Assembly: GCA_039025395.1 (NCBI GenBank)
Contig: JBCCOK010000004.1
Span: 1-64,000 of the forward strand
Origin: Hoeflea_A sp039025395
GTDB lineage: Bacteria; Pseudomonadota; Alphaproteobacteria; Rhizobiales; Rhizobiaceae
Direction: 5' to 3'
Length of the DNA stretch: 64,000 nucleotides
The position numbers were made by a program, and so were the translations under genes. The notes below the pieces were generated by a model. The model did not search any database, had not been told where the DNA came from, and saw only the letters and a list, made by a program, of their open reading frames with translations. Below, in pieces: positions 1 to 8,811 of this stretch. The first letter of the stretch is position 1. Each line of letters begins with the position of its first letter.

Positions 1-265
1 GGCGCGTGTCCCGAATCTGAAGTTCGCCAGAAGTGCGGCAGGCTCCGCACGAACGTCAGATTCGACAAGGACACTCTATGCGTCATTGGTTCGCGTGTGG
101 TTTGCGGATTTGAAGGTCCTGTCATCTTTTCAGCATCCTCCACACAGGACCTTCAGATCCGCAAACCACACGCGAACCAATGACGCATAGCGTGTCCTTG
201 TCGAATCTGACGTTCGTGCGGAGCCTGCCGCACTTCTGGCGAACTTCAGATTCGGGACACGCGCC
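1..265. repeat. Giant inverted repeat (122-base arms, 21-base loop)
   Basis: Bases 1-122 and 144-265 are reverse complements apart from two positions (T75 against C191, and T110 against G156, a possible G-U pair). They flank a 21-base loop at 123-143, with the centre near 133. Each arm also folds alone: GTGTCC 6-11 pairs with 69-74, GAATCTGA 13-20 with 56-63, GTTC 22-25 with 51-54, and GTGCGG 33-38 with 45-50. The arm begins at base 1, so it may continue outside the window. No ORF with recognisable content lies in it. It could be a cruciform-forming element, a structured transcript or an assembly fold-back. The two mismatches argue mildly against a pure artefact. Confidence 0.9.
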
Positions 266-307
266 CGAATGAACCGATCTTCCGCCATCAAATGTTTCAA
301 GCTAAAC

Positions 308-320
308 CTGATTTGCTCTA
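308..320. repeat. Half copy of the TAGAGCAA hairpin element
   Basis: On the minus strand this reads TAGAGCAAATCAG, matching one arm of the perfect hairpins at 44134-44166 and 58334-58366. The facing arm has decayed here. The TAG of the element is the stop codon of the yedK-like gene, the same arrangement as at sciP. Confidence 0.6.
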
Positions 321-992
321 AACCGGCTCGATCGTTTCGGGGCCTTTCGTGCGAACGTTGCCGACGGCATTCGATACACGGTGAAAGACGAAGTCCGCGC
401 CACGGTTTTGCTGTAGCAAGTCAAGCGCTTCAGATTTGCCGGTATCCGGATCGATCCAGGCCTTCAGCGCGTCTGGTTTGAGAACCACCGGCATACGGTC
501 GTGAAGATGCGATATGCTGGGATGTGCAGCCAGAGTGACAATTGCAAATGATGTTTTTTCAAGATTGCGGTTGCGCGCCATGATTCCGGCAAAGGCAAAC
601 GGCTCAAAGGCCGGCGCGTCTCCGTCAAGATGAATCAGATAGGCCTGTTTGGCGCCGTTTTCGGTGTGCCACTCATAATAGCCGTTCGCCGGTATCAGGC
701 AGCGGCCGTATTCGAAGGCCGTCCTGAACATCGGTTTTTCAGCGACGGTCTCTCCGCGCGCATTGATCATCGGACGGATCTTGCTGTCCTTTGCCCAATG
801 GGGAACGAGGCCCCATGGCACCGTTTCGATGCCGATGCTTTTGTCCTCGCGCACCACGATTTCAAGTTCGGAAGTCGGTGCGACGTTATAGTTGGGCTCC
901 GGGCCGTTGCGCCCTGCGACCTCAGGCGGAAGAATGTTCATGTAGCGACGGAATTCTTCCCATGTTCCCGTGATGATGAACCGGCCGCACAT
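318..992 (-). CDS. yedK: SOS response-associated peptidase (SRAP/YedK family)
   Basis: This is a 224-residue cytosolic protein of the YedK/HMCES family, which shields abasic sites in single-stranded DNA by a covalent bond to Cys2 after removal of Met1. The start at 990-992 gives the diagnostic Met-Cys-Gly-Arg-Phe N-terminus. The longer in-frame start at 1016 would bury the active Cys and was rejected. Other family marks are NARGET, the YYEW segment and the His in HDRMPV. The length is usual for the family. The stop codon TAG is part of the repeat half-element at 308-320. Family assignment is firm; the role in DNA-damage tolerance comes from family knowledge. Confidence 0.93.
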   Translation of the reverse strand: MCGRFIITGTWEEFRRYMNILPPEVAGRNGPEPNYNVAPTSELEIVVREDKSIGIETVPWGLVPHWAKDSKIRPMINARGETVAEKPMFRTAFEYGRCLIPANGYYEWHTENGAKQAYLIHLDGDAPAFEPFAFAGIMARNRNLEKTSFAIVTLAAHPSISHLHDRMPVVLKPDALKAWIDPDTGKSEALDLLQQNRGADFVFHRVSNAVGNVRTKGPETIEPV

Positions 993-1098
993 GTTTCGTC
1001 TCCACACAAACGTCAATTTCCATGAAAACGCGCTTGTGCACGCAATTCAAGCAACCAAAACGGGTGGTGCGAGGAGGCGTCATTGTCGGGTCAGCCCA

Positions 1099-1128
1099 AC
1101 AAAAAAGGGCGGCACGCTTGCCGCCCTT
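1099..1128 (-). terminator. Intrinsic terminator of the SH3-domain gene
   Basis: A perfect 9-bp stem (AAGGGCGGC / GCCGCCCTT, 1105-1128) has a 6-base loop. On the minus strand it is followed directly by a run of six T at 1099-1104. It lies about 40 bases beyond the stop codon of the gene ending at 1170. Confidence 0.85.
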
Positions 1129-1169
1129 CGGTGATATCTGATTGTCAGGCGATCGCCATTCCGCAAAGG

Positions 1170-1844
1170 TTAGCGTCGAAATCCGCCACCGTGGAAGCCA
1201 CCACCTCCATGGAATCCGCCGCCACCGTGGAATCCGCCGCCACCGTGGAAGCCGCCGCCCGCAAAACCGCCACCGTGGAAACCACCGGGGATACCGCCGC
1301 CATGGAACGCCGGATGGCCGCCGTAGAGCGGATGGTAAGGGTGATAGGGGTGGTACGGATGATAGGGGTGGTATGGGTGATAGGGGTGGTACGGGTGGTA
1401 CGGATGATAGGGGTGGTATGGGTGGTATGGGTGATAAGGGTGAAGCGGATGATAGTAGCGGTTCCAGTAAGGATACCATGGATAGTTCTGATAGTGCGCA
1501 ATCCAATAGGCCTGGTTGAACACCACGACAGTAATACCGATTGAAACGGCGACCTGTGGTGTCAGGACGACGCGGTTTCCGTTGTTGACCGTCAGAATAT
1601 AGGTCGATGAAATCCAGCCGCGGGAAGAATTCCACGATATGTCGCACCAATCGAATCCGGCCTGGCAGCCGTAAATTTCAATCGATGCGTCCTGCGGCAG
1701 CGTTGCCACCACGGGATAGCTTGTGCTGGGGCCAGCGCGCAAATGCACCGTTGTGGTTGTGAAGCCGGCTGTCTGCGCATAGGCCGTCGTCGCAAGCAAC
1801 GGCAACAACAGAGCAGCGGCGACTGCGTATAGAAACTTCCTCAT
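1170..1844 (-). CDS. Exported bacterial SH3-domain protein with His-Pro-Tyr repeats
   Basis: This is a 224-residue secreted or periplasmic protein. A Sec signal peptide covers residues 1-23 (MRKFLYAVAAALLL, cleavage after AYA). An SH3b-type domain at about 26-85 shows the usual LRAGPSTSYPVVATLP pattern. A His-Pro-Tyr repeat of about a dozen units follows, and the tail is rich in Gly, Phe and His. The start at 1844 is preceded by GGAAAGA at good spacing; an upstream in-frame start at 1877 would put 11 residues before the signal peptide. SH3b domains often bind peptidoglycan. The His-rich part could bind metal, but that is inference. The repeat makes long antisense open frames that are shadows. 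Confidence 0.85.
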   Translation of the reverse strand: MRKFLYAVAAALLLPLLATTAYAQTAGFTTTTVHLRAGPSTSYPVVATLPQDASIEIYGCQAGFDWCDISWNSSRGWISSTYILTVNNGNRVVLTPQVAVSIGITVVVFNQAYWIAHYQNYPWYPYWNRYYHPLHPYHPYHPYHPYHPYHPYHPYHPYHPYHPYHPYHPYHPLYGGHPAFHGGGIPGGFHGGGFAGGGFHGGGGFHGGGGFHGGGGFHGGGFRR

Positions 1845-2054
1845 CGGTCTTTCCAGTTCACCTTGTTTTTTCACCACTATTAGATAAACGCCGCCGGTTG
1901 GCTCGTAAACTGAAAAGCTTATTGATCAGGTTGGATTGTCGGATAGCAAGTCTGTCTCCAATTAACGAATATACATGCTTGATGTGACAATAGAGAGCCA
2001 AAAGCGCTAGCTTCGTCGCGTTACATACCGGTTAAAGAAACTGGGACTAATCCT

Positions 2055-3167
2055 ATGGCGAATGACCGACCGCCCTTCAGAGCCGATCATGTCGGCAGCC
2101 TTCTGCGACCTGCGGCGGTAGCGGAGGCGCGAAAGCGGCATTTTCAGGATAAGACGCTTTCGGCAGAAGGCCTGCGTGCCGTGGAAGACGCCACTATCGC
2201 CGATCTCATTCGCATGCAGGAAGATGTCGGCCTCAAGGCGGTCACCGACGGCGAGGCCCGGCGTTCCTTCTGGCACTATGATTTCATGGGTATGCTCGAC
2301 GGTCTCGATCTTGTCGAAAGGGATGAGGGCGTTCAATTTGCCGGCGTCAAGCTGCGTCCAATTTTTCCGACAATCACCAGCCGGATCGATTTTCCCGACA
2401 ATCATCCGATGCTTGACCATTTCCGTTTCGTTAAGGACCATTCAAGACAAACGCCGAAAATCTCCATTCCCGGCCCATCCTGCTGTCACTTTCGCACCGC
2501 GATAAAGGATATAGCACCGGAGGCTTACCGCGATCCGCAGGTTCTTTTTGAAGATCTGGCCGCCGCCTACCGCAAGGCGTTGAGTGCGTTTTATGCAGCC
2601 GGCTGCCGCTACCTCCAGATGGACGACATTTTCTTCGCCTATCTCTGCGATCCAAAGCACCGTGCTGAAAAGGCCGCACAGGGATTGGATCCGGACTGGC
2701 TGATCGACCGCTATGCGTGGATGATGCGCGAGGCGATCAAGGATCGGCCTGAAGACATGGTGATCGCAATGCACATGTGCCGCGGCAATTTCCGCTCCAC
2801 ACACGCCGCGGAGGGTGCGTACGACGTTGCGGCGGAGGCGATTTTTTCGACTGGCGTCGACATCTTTTTCATGGAGTATGACACGGAACGCGCCGGCGGG
2901 CTCGAGCCCCTGCGGCTTCTGCCTAAAGGCAAGCAGCGGGTCATGCCGGGCTTTATCACGACGAAGACCGGCGATCTCGAGACAACGGACTGGCTGAAAT
3001 CGCAATTCGACGAAGCATCGAAACATGCCGACCTTGACCAGCTTGGGATTGCGCCGCAATGCGGATTTGCGTCGACCGAAGAAGGCAATGCCATTACAGC
3101 GGACGATCAACGCCGCAAGCTGGAACTTGTCGTTACGACCGCAGAAGAGATCTGGGGCGACGTTTGA
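2055..3167 (+). CDS. Cobalamin-independent methionine synthase (MetE C-terminal domain) family protein
   Basis: This 370-residue protein corresponds to only the catalytic C-terminal barrel of MetE, starting with the family's DHVGSLLRP segment. Likely zinc-site residues lie in HMCRGNFRS and the C-terminal APQCGFAS. Full MetE is about twice as long and has a folate-binding N-terminal half. Short homologues of this kind are often annotated as methyltetrahydropteroyltriglutamate-homocysteine methyltransferases, but their real methyl donor is usually unknown. The gene stands alone and converges on a LysR gene. No SAM riboswitch was recognised in the 210-base upstream region. Family is sure; substrate is not. 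Confidence 0.85.
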   Translation: MANDRPPFRADHVGSLLRPAAVAEARKRHFQDKTLSAEGLRAVEDATIADLIRMQEDVGLKAVTDGEARRSFWHYDFMGMLDGLDLVERDEGVQFAGVKLRPIFPTITSRIDFPDNHPMLDHFRFVKDHSRQTPKISIPGPSCCHFRTAIKDIAPEAYRDPQVLFEDLAAAYRKALSAFYAAGCRYLQMDDIFFAYLCDPKHRAEKAAQGLDPDWLIDRYAWMMREAIKDRPEDMVIAMHMCRGNFRSTHAAEGAYDVAAEAIFSTGVDIFFMEYDTERAGGLEPLRLLPKGKQRVMPGFITTKTGDLETTDWLKSQFDEASKHADLDQLGIAPQCGFASTEEGNAITADDQRRKLELVVTTAEEIWGDV

Positions 3168-3193
3168 AGTGCGGACAGCGCACTCCTTGGCAA

Positions 3194-4063
3194 TTAGCCG
3201 GGGTGGGCTGCCAAGCCTGCCTTTAGAGCCTCGGTAACGGCACGGGCGATGTCCGCTGGCGCCTGCTGTGAAACCATCAAGGTGCGCGCCAAAGCGGGAA
3301 GTGGCGGCAAGCGCCGATTGGCGGGGGCTGTGCGCATTCCGTCCTGAATGGCTCGTGCGGGCAGTACGCCGATTGCAAGGCCTGCGCGGATCGCACATCG
3401 CAGGTTCGAAAAACTCTCACTCTTGAATGCGATATTGAAGACGCGGCCCTGTTGAGAAAGGGCGGTTACCGGTAATTTGCTCCACCAGCATCCGCGGTCG
3501 AGAACTGCCAGGGGTATCGGCTTTTCCGGATCGGTTTCGAAACGTTCGCCTTCGACCCAGTGTGTCGCTTCGGTTTCAAGAAGCTCACCGCCGGCATGCT
3601 CTCGGCCTGAAAGGACAGCAATGTCGAGGTCGCCCTTTAAAATTGCCGTTGCATATCCGGAAGAACAGCCCGAGGTAACGAATATATCGACCTCGGGGTA
3701 GGCGCGGCCGAACTCCGCAAGGACAACTTCGAAGACCATGTCGTCGTAGTGATCGGGAATTCCGATACGGATGGTGCCACGCAGAGGCTCTTCGAAAAGA
3801 GCTTGCGCGCGGTACATATCGGCAAGAATATCGCGTGCGATCGGCAGCAGCTTTTCCCCATCCGACGTCAGTGTCATGCCTTTTGCATGCCGCTGGAACA
3901 GCCGCGTGTTGAGCGCCGTTTCAATTTTGCGCAACTGAACGCTGACGGCCGACTGCGTCCGATTCAGCCGTTTTGCCGCGAGCGTCAAATGACCATTTTC
4001 AGCGATCGCCACAAAGGCCCGCAGCAGGTCGCTGTTTAGCGCAAGTCGTTCGATTTTCGTCAT
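3194..4063 (-). CDS. LysR-family transcriptional regulator
   Basis: This is a 289-residue DNA-binding protein. The N-terminal winged helix-turn-helix (about residues 8-68) shows the LysR pattern AAKRLNRTQSAVSVQLRKIE and is followed by a periplasmic-binding-like effector domain. It starts 84 bases from, and divergent to, the TauE/SafE permease at 4147, the usual arrangement in which a LysR protein controls its neighbour. The permease is therefore the likely target, probably responding to a sulfonate or organic acid, but the effector cannot be read from sequence. Confidence 0.93.
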   Translation of the reverse strand: MTKIERLALNSDLLRAFVAIAENGHLTLAAKRLNRTQSAVSVQLRKIETALNTRLFQRHAKGMTLTSDGEKLLPIARDILADMYRAQALFEEPLRGTIRIGIPDHYDDMVFEVVLAEFGRAYPEVDIFVTSGCSSGYATAILKGDLDIAVLSGREHAGGELLETEATHWVEGERFETDPEKPIPLAVLDRGCWWSKLPVTALSQQGRVFNIAFKSESFSNLRCAIRAGLAIGVLPARAIQDGMRTAPANRRLPPLPALARTLMVSQQAPADIARAVTEALKAGLAAHPG

Positions 4064-4146
4064 GACGGCCTTTTATACATTTCATTTTATTGATGATCTT
4101 ACGCCGAATAGGGTCGCAGTGAAAACCAAAAAAGGACCCGGGCTGC

Positions 4147-4917
4147 ATGACCCTTTCCAGTATTATCCTGCTGTTTACGGTCGGCCTGATCGGCGGGGTC
4201 TGGAATGCAATTGCCGGCGGCGCCACACTGTTCACCTTTCCCGCACTCATGTTTGCCGGACTCCCGCCGGTTGTCGCCAACGCGACAAACTATCTCGGCC
4301 TCCTGCCTTCCAACGTCGCAGCGCTGGCTGCTTACCGGGAGGAGTTACGCGATGCAGGTGGCAATCTCGTCCCATTGATCATCGTATCCGGAGTTGGAGC
4401 TGCATTCGGTTCGGTGCTCTTGCTGTTTTCGGACCCGCAGACCTTTCTTTTCCTTGTTCCGTTCCTGCTGCTGATCGCGACCTTGCTGTTTGCATTCGGG
4501 GCCGCCGCGCGTCGTTTCGTCCTGAGCGTGGCGGACGTGGTTCCTGCATCGGCCGCCGCCTACGGCATCCTCTTTGTTTTTTCGATCTATGGCGGCTATT
4601 TCGGAGCCGGGCTCGGTATTGTCCTGCTGGCCATCGCCCAGATCATGGGCTATACGGACTTTCAAGCGGCAAACAGCATCAAGAACCTGCTCGCCGCCAG
4701 CTTCACCATCATCAGCATTGCGATTTTCGGCATCGGCGGCCTGATCAACTGGCCGGCTGCTTTCATGATGATGGTTGGAAGCACGGCGGGCGGCTACATC
4801 GGTGGCCGACTTGCCAAGCGGACAAACCAAACCGCATTGCGTATGGCGGTTATTGCCTTTGGGTTTGTTTTGACCGCAGTCTATTTCTGGCGTGTATTTC
4901 TGGTATCTGCCGGTTGA
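4147..4917 (+). CDS. TauE/SafE-family membrane permease
   Basis: This is a 256-residue integral membrane protein with about eight hydrophobic segments. It has the family's N-terminal GLIGGVWNAIAGGATLFTFP signature and the matching second-half repeat GGYFGAGLGIVLLA. The family exports sulfite, sulfoacetate or other small anions across the inner membrane. The gene starts at ATG 4147 with AAGGA upstream and is divergent from the LysR gene ending at 4063, which is probably its regulator. The substrate is not predictable. Confidence 0.92.
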   Translation: MTLSSIILLFTVGLIGGVWNAIAGGATLFTFPALMFAGLPPVVANATNYLGLLPSNVAALAAYREELRDAGGNLVPLIIVSGVGAAFGSVLLLFSDPQTFLFLVPFLLLIATLLFAFGAAARRFVLSVADVVPASAAAYGILFVFSIYGGYFGAGLGIVLLAIAQIMGYTDFQAANSIKNLLAASFTIISIAIFGIGGLINWPAAFMMMVGSTAGGYIGGRLAKRTNQTALRMAVIAFGFVLTAVYFWRVFLVSAG

Positions 4918-4994
4918 AGCGGCAATCCTGAGCGACATGTCCAAGCGGGTATGGGTAATGGTGAGCACGTGCTCACAGGAAGGAGCAAAGTGGC

Positions 4995-5636
4995 ATGGAA
5001 GCTGATTTTTGGCATGAAAGATGGCAGCAGGGGCGGATTGCCTTTCATGAAGGGGCTCCGAACCGGCATCTGGTAGATAGTTATGAGACGCTGGCATTGC
5101 CCAAGGCGGCGCATGTCTTCGTGCCGCTATGTGGCAAGACTGTCGATCTCGACTGGCTCTTGTCGAAAGGGTATCGGGTTACCGGCATCGAACTGAACAG
5201 GAGTGCGGTTGATGGAGTCTTTGAGCGTCTCCAGTTGACACCGGAGATTGAGCGGTTTGACAGTCTGACCCGGCTGTCTGCATCGCATCTGGTCCTATGG
5301 GTGGGCGATCTCTTCAAGCTCAAAGCCAGTGCGATTGGCGAAGTCGATGCCATCTACGACCGGGCCGCGCTGGTTGCTCTGCCGCCTTCCACCCGAGCCA
5401 ATTACACGCGTCATCTGACAGAACTTTGCGGTTCGGTGGAGCAACTGCTTATCACGTTCGATTATGATCAATCACAGACGGACGGGCCGCCCTTCTCGGT
5501 TCCGGAAGACGAAGTTCGGCGGCACTATGGACAGGTCTACGCAATATCGCGGCTCGCAAGTGTTCCGATTTATGGACCTCTGGCCGAGCGTTGCTCCGGC
5601 CGTGAAGAAGCATGGAAGTTGCTGCCGCTGGGATGA
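4995..5636 (+). CDS. tpm: Thiopurine S-methyltransferase family protein
   Basis: This 213-residue SAM-dependent methyltransferase has the TPMT pattern: FWHERWQQGRIAFHEG at the N-terminus, then VFVPLCGKTVDLDWLLSKGY, the SAM-binding loop VTGIELN, and a YDRAALVALP segment. Bacterial members methylate thiopurines and, in some species, selenium or tellurium oxyanions. Length is normal. A GGAAGGAG stretch lies 10-15 bases before the ATG. It sits 77 bases after the TauE/SafE gene on the same strand, so co-transcription is possible. Confidence 0.93.
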   Translation: MEADFWHERWQQGRIAFHEGAPNRHLVDSYETLALPKAAHVFVPLCGKTVDLDWLLSKGYRVTGIELNRSAVDGVFERLQLTPEIERFDSLTRLSASHLVLWVGDLFKLKASAIGEVDAIYDRAALVALPPSTRANYTRHLTELCGSVEQLLITFDYDQSQTDGPPFSVPEDEVRRHYGQVYAISRLASVPIYGPLAERCSGREEAWKLLPLG

Positions 5637-5765
5637 TCGAAGCGCTCTAGTGTCGCAGTTCCAAAGATGCGATTTCCATCCGCGTCTTTTTGTGTTGACG
5701 ACGACAAACAGCTGTCACGCATGCGGGTTAGTGGTATGAAAGCACCGAAAGTCAGGAAGACGCTC

Positions 5766-7142
5766 ATGAACCGAAATGCCTTTGTCATCAGCCGGCGCCT
5801 TGTCCTGAAGGGGATCGCAGCCACGGCAGCCGCGTCGGCTGCGTCGCCGGTCTTCGCGCAAGGCGACGCCGAGGCGGTACTGTTCACGATTTCCGACCTG
5901 CACGCACCCTATGCCCGGTTACCTGCTCTTTTGGACCGCTTTCGCTCCCTGCGGGATGAGGCCGGCGTGCCGGCGGCGGTGTTGATCAACGGCGATGTCT
6001 TTGAACGCGGAAATGTCGTGTGCCAGCGATCCGGCGGGGCGGCCGACTGGGCCTTCCTTTCAGCGCTCGCAGCGCAGATGCCCGTAATCGTCAATCTGGG
6101 CAATCACGAAACCGCAATCCTCGACGATATGACCAGTTTCACCGCACGTGCTGACCAAGCCGGCCTGCGGGTTATCTCAAATCTTTTCGACCGGCGCACC
6201 GGGCGTTTTTTTGCGCCCGTGTCGGACCGCATCGGCCTTGGCGGGATCGACATTGCATTTCTGGGTCTGGCGGCCACCAATCCGTTCGTCTACCGCCAAC
6301 CGGTACGCGACACGCTTACATTTCTCAATACGGCTCAGTTCGTTGCCGACGCGTTGCCCGATACAGGCGCCGACGCCGACCTGCGCCTGATCATGAGTCA
6401 TGCCGGCGTGACGCCAGACAAGGCCTATATCGATACGCTGCCGGAGGGTACCGTGGTTCAAGGCGGACACGATCACCTGACGTTCGACCTCGAACACAAA
6501 GGTATCCCGTATTTTCATGGCGGCAGCTGGGGCACGAAGATCGGCGTCTTGCGGCTGTCGAAAGGCAGTGACGGCGTCAATACGCGATATTCCACGGTTG
6601 AGGTGGCGCCTGGCGACGGCAATGCCGCTCTAAACCAGGTGATTGAAGACCAAAAAGCCCAACATCTGACGGACTCCGACAAGGAAGTAATTGCCGAGAT
6701 CCCGGAAGCCCTCGATATGCACAGCTCAATACTTTTGGCAACTGAGGCGATGCGAAAGGCAAGCGATGCTGATGTTGCAATGATCGGGCACACGACTTTC
6801 GGCGCGCCGCTCGCGGCAGGACCGCTCACCCGCTATGATTTCGACGCCTTTGTGCGCTTCGGCGGCGACCTCAAGCTTGCCGAACTGACCGGCGACCAGT
6901 TGCTGGCCATTCTTCCACGAACCAACCAGTTCATGGCCGAAACCCTTCAGGGCCGAACCGGCGATTACGTCCACGTCGAAGAGATCGATGTCGATCCAGC
7001 CAAGACCTACCGGCTCGCGGTCAACGGATGGACGGCGCGCAACCAGCAGTCCTATCTCGGTACGGAAGATCTCGCGTTCAGCGATGTCGAAGGGCTCGAG
7101 CTCAAGGACGTTGTCGCGGACCACCTGCGGGATATGTTCTGA
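5766..7142 (+). CDS. Tat-exported metallophosphoesterase / 5'-nucleotidase-like protein
   Basis: This is a 459-residue periplasmic hydrolase. The start at 5766 (AGGAAGA upstream) yields a twin-arginine signal, SRRLVLKG, with cleavage near PVFAQG; starts further upstream lack a signal. The two-metal phosphoesterase motifs are present: D44-x-H46, GD around 76-77, the GNHE motif around 112-115, a lone SHAG, and GGHDH in the second half. The C-terminal ~170 residues fit the substrate domain of 5'-nucleotidases (for example TFGAPLAAG and AVNGWTA). It likely releases phosphate from nucleotides or related esters. It stands alone between tpm and the convergent porin gene. Confidence 0.9.
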   Translation: MNRNAFVISRRLVLKGIAATAAASAASPVFAQGDAEAVLFTISDLHAPYARLPALLDRFRSLRDEAGVPAAVLINGDVFERGNVVCQRSGGAADWAFLSALAAQMPVIVNLGNHETAILDDMTSFTARADQAGLRVISNLFDRRTGRFFAPVSDRIGLGGIDIAFLGLAATNPFVYRQPVRDTLTFLNTAQFVADALPDTGADADLRLIMSHAGVTPDKAYIDTLPEGTVVQGGHDHLTFDLEHKGIPYFHGGSWGTKIGVLRLSKGSDGVNTRYSTVEVAPGDGNAALNQVIEDQKAQHLTDSDKEVIAEIPEALDMHSSILLATEAMRKASDADVAMIGHTTFGAPLAAGPLTRYDFDAFVRFGGDLKLAELTGDQLLAILPRTNQFMAETLQGRTGDYVHVEEIDVDPAKTYRLAVNGWTARNQQSYLGTEDLAFSDVEGLELKDVVADHLRDMF

Positions 7143-7169
7143 TCCTCGTCAGCAGTTTTTGCGGTCCGA

Positions 7170-8450
7170 TCAGAAGCTGATTGTGCTGCGGACCCCGAGA
7201 ATAAATGCATCGCCGATCGGTGCGACGGGTGTCGTGCCGTCGGCTGCCACCGTATTGCCAGCGGGATTGAAGACATATTGGGCGAAAGGCTGCACCGAGA
7301 AATTGTCGCTGAAGACTGCCTGGTAGGACACTTCCACAACAGCCTCATAGTCCGAGATACTGCTGCCTGCAGCACCTGCGCCCGTAAACGCAGGAAGGTC
7401 CGAGCTCAGTGCGGCATAGCCGAATCCGATCCCGACCACATCATTGTCCCGGCCGGGGAAGGTGCCGGTCATTGCCAGCCCCAGGTCAAAATAGACATCG
7501 ACCGGATTGCGGTTCTGTTCTGGCGTCAGGCCAAAACGGAAGAAACCAGCGAGGCCGCCGCCCGCGCTCCCGGGCCGGTTCCAGAGTTCATGATCGACGA
7601 TGAAATAGAGTGAATAGTTGCCGGATTCCTGCGCCGGACCGCCAGCCGGCGGTGTCAGCAGCGGGAAGGATTCTGAATTGTACCAGACGCCTGCTTTCCA
7701 GACCCCGGAAAGACCGTTTGCCAGCGTGTGAGAGTAGGCTGCTTCGGCAATGGCAAATACGCCGTCGCCGATCGGGAATTCCAGCCCGTTGTTGTTGTCC
7801 CCGTCGGGATCCGGATCGCCGTTATATACGGCCACCTGAAACGCCCAGCTATTGTTGGGTTGCCAGGCGACGTGCACGCCCGGCGTGGGCAGCGGATAGG
7901 CAGGACCGCCGTTCGGCAGATCGGTTCCGTTGATGCCGGGCCAGCCGAAGGTCGAGTTTACGAACAATCCGGCGGTGTCGCTCAGCCAAAAATCACTGTC
8001 GGCGGCAATCTGGCCGATCTTGACTGTCACCGCGCCTCCGAGCAGTTCCTGCATGAGGTAAAGCTCATTGAGACGTACGCCGGGATCGGCTTCGATGCTG
8101 CTCACAGTGAGAAGGTTGTTGATGTATCTTGTCGACAGGCCTTCGCCTTGAATCCAGTAACCGGAAGCGTGTAGGGTTGCGCCCTGCCAGCCGACAATCT
8201 TTTCGAGATCAAAATCGACATCGAGTTCCAGAAGCCCTTCGGCAATGCCGCCTTGTCCGGTGCCGCCGCTGGTGTTGGCCAATCCCTCTGCAGTCCATGT
8301 CAGTCCGATGGTGACGCCGCTGTTCTGAAGCTGGGTGCGCGCACCGCCCCAATCTCCGGTTATGCCAAAGGAGTCATCGGCGGAGGCGCTCGTGCAGAGC
8401 GCAAACAGACCGGCTGATAGAACAGCAGTTCCCAGAACGGATCTTTTCAA
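7170..8450 (-). CDS. Carbohydrate porin, OprB family (TTG start)
   Basis: This is a 426-residue outer-membrane beta-barrel. A signal peptide covers residues 1-24 and is followed by the family's GITGDWGGARTQLQNSGVTI opening. The C-terminus ends in aromatic FILGVRSTISF, as expected for barrel insertion. The only plausible start is TTG at 8448-8450, six bases after a strong AAGGGGGG ribosome site; no ATG is in frame near it. OprB-type porins pass sugars. The gene converges on the 5'-nucleotidase-like gene and has no transporter beside it. Confidence 0.9.
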   Translation of the reverse strand: MKRSVLGTAVLSAGLFALCTSASADDSFGITGDWGGARTQLQNSGVTIGLTWTAEGLANTSGGTGQGGIAEGLLELDVDFDLEKIVGWQGATLHASGYWIQGEGLSTRYINNLLTVSSIEADPGVRLNELYLMQELLGGAVTVKIGQIAADSDFWLSDTAGLFVNSTFGWPGINGTDLPNGGPAYPLPTPGVHVAWQPNNSWAFQVAVYNGDPDPDGDNNNGLEFPIGDGVFAIAEAAYSHTLANGLSGVWKAGVWYNSESFPLLTPPAGGPAQESGNYSLYFIVDHELWNRPGSAGGGLAGFFRFGLTPEQNRNPVDVYFDLGLAMTGTFPGRDNDVVGIGFGYAALSSDLPAFTGAGAAGSSISDYEAVVEVSYQAVFSDNFSVQPFAQYVFNPAGNTVAADGTTPVAPIGDAFILGVRSTISF

Positions 8451-8811
8451 AGCGAACCCCCCTTTGGCCTTGAGGTACGATCAGTGAAGTGTTTGCGAAA
8501 ACTCAAGTTTCGATTTTCGAACAATAACTACGGCTTTCTTAGCGAAGCGAAAACCACAATGTAAAAAGGAACCGCCCGACGACACGCATAGCATTCGCAA
8601 CGTTAGATAATTACATCACTTTTGCTCCCAGCAGATCGATGGTTGTTCTTCGGACCTGCGATAAGCCCGAACTTTTCGTTCTCATGCAGAACATGTCTCA
8701 ATCTGTTTCTTTGACCATTGAATCGCAAATCATGAACGACGTTGTCAAGTTATAACGCCGCCACTCCACTACGGAACCGCAAGATGCGAATTATTGATTG
8801 CACTAGAGACA
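8451..8811. other. Intergenic region upstream of the OprB porin
   Basis: About 360 AT-richer bases lie between the porin start and the decayed DprA-like gene. They presumably hold the porin promoter. I see no convincing RNA gene, repeat or ORF in them. Confidence 0.5.

Noticed and set aside
1..265. Palindrome as an integron attC site or insertion sequence
   Set aside because: No integrase or transposase, no attC core sites, and arms are far longer than attC arms.
1330..1450. Short direct repeats that resemble a CRISPR or minisatellite
   Set aside because: Unit length is about nine bases in phase with codons His-Pro-Tyr; no spacers exist.
922..1650. Long open frames on both strands across the SH3/HPY gene
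   Set aside because: They are created by the HPY-coding repeat; products are low complexity, without ribosome sites, while the minus frame 1170-1844 has a signal peptide and an SH3b domain.
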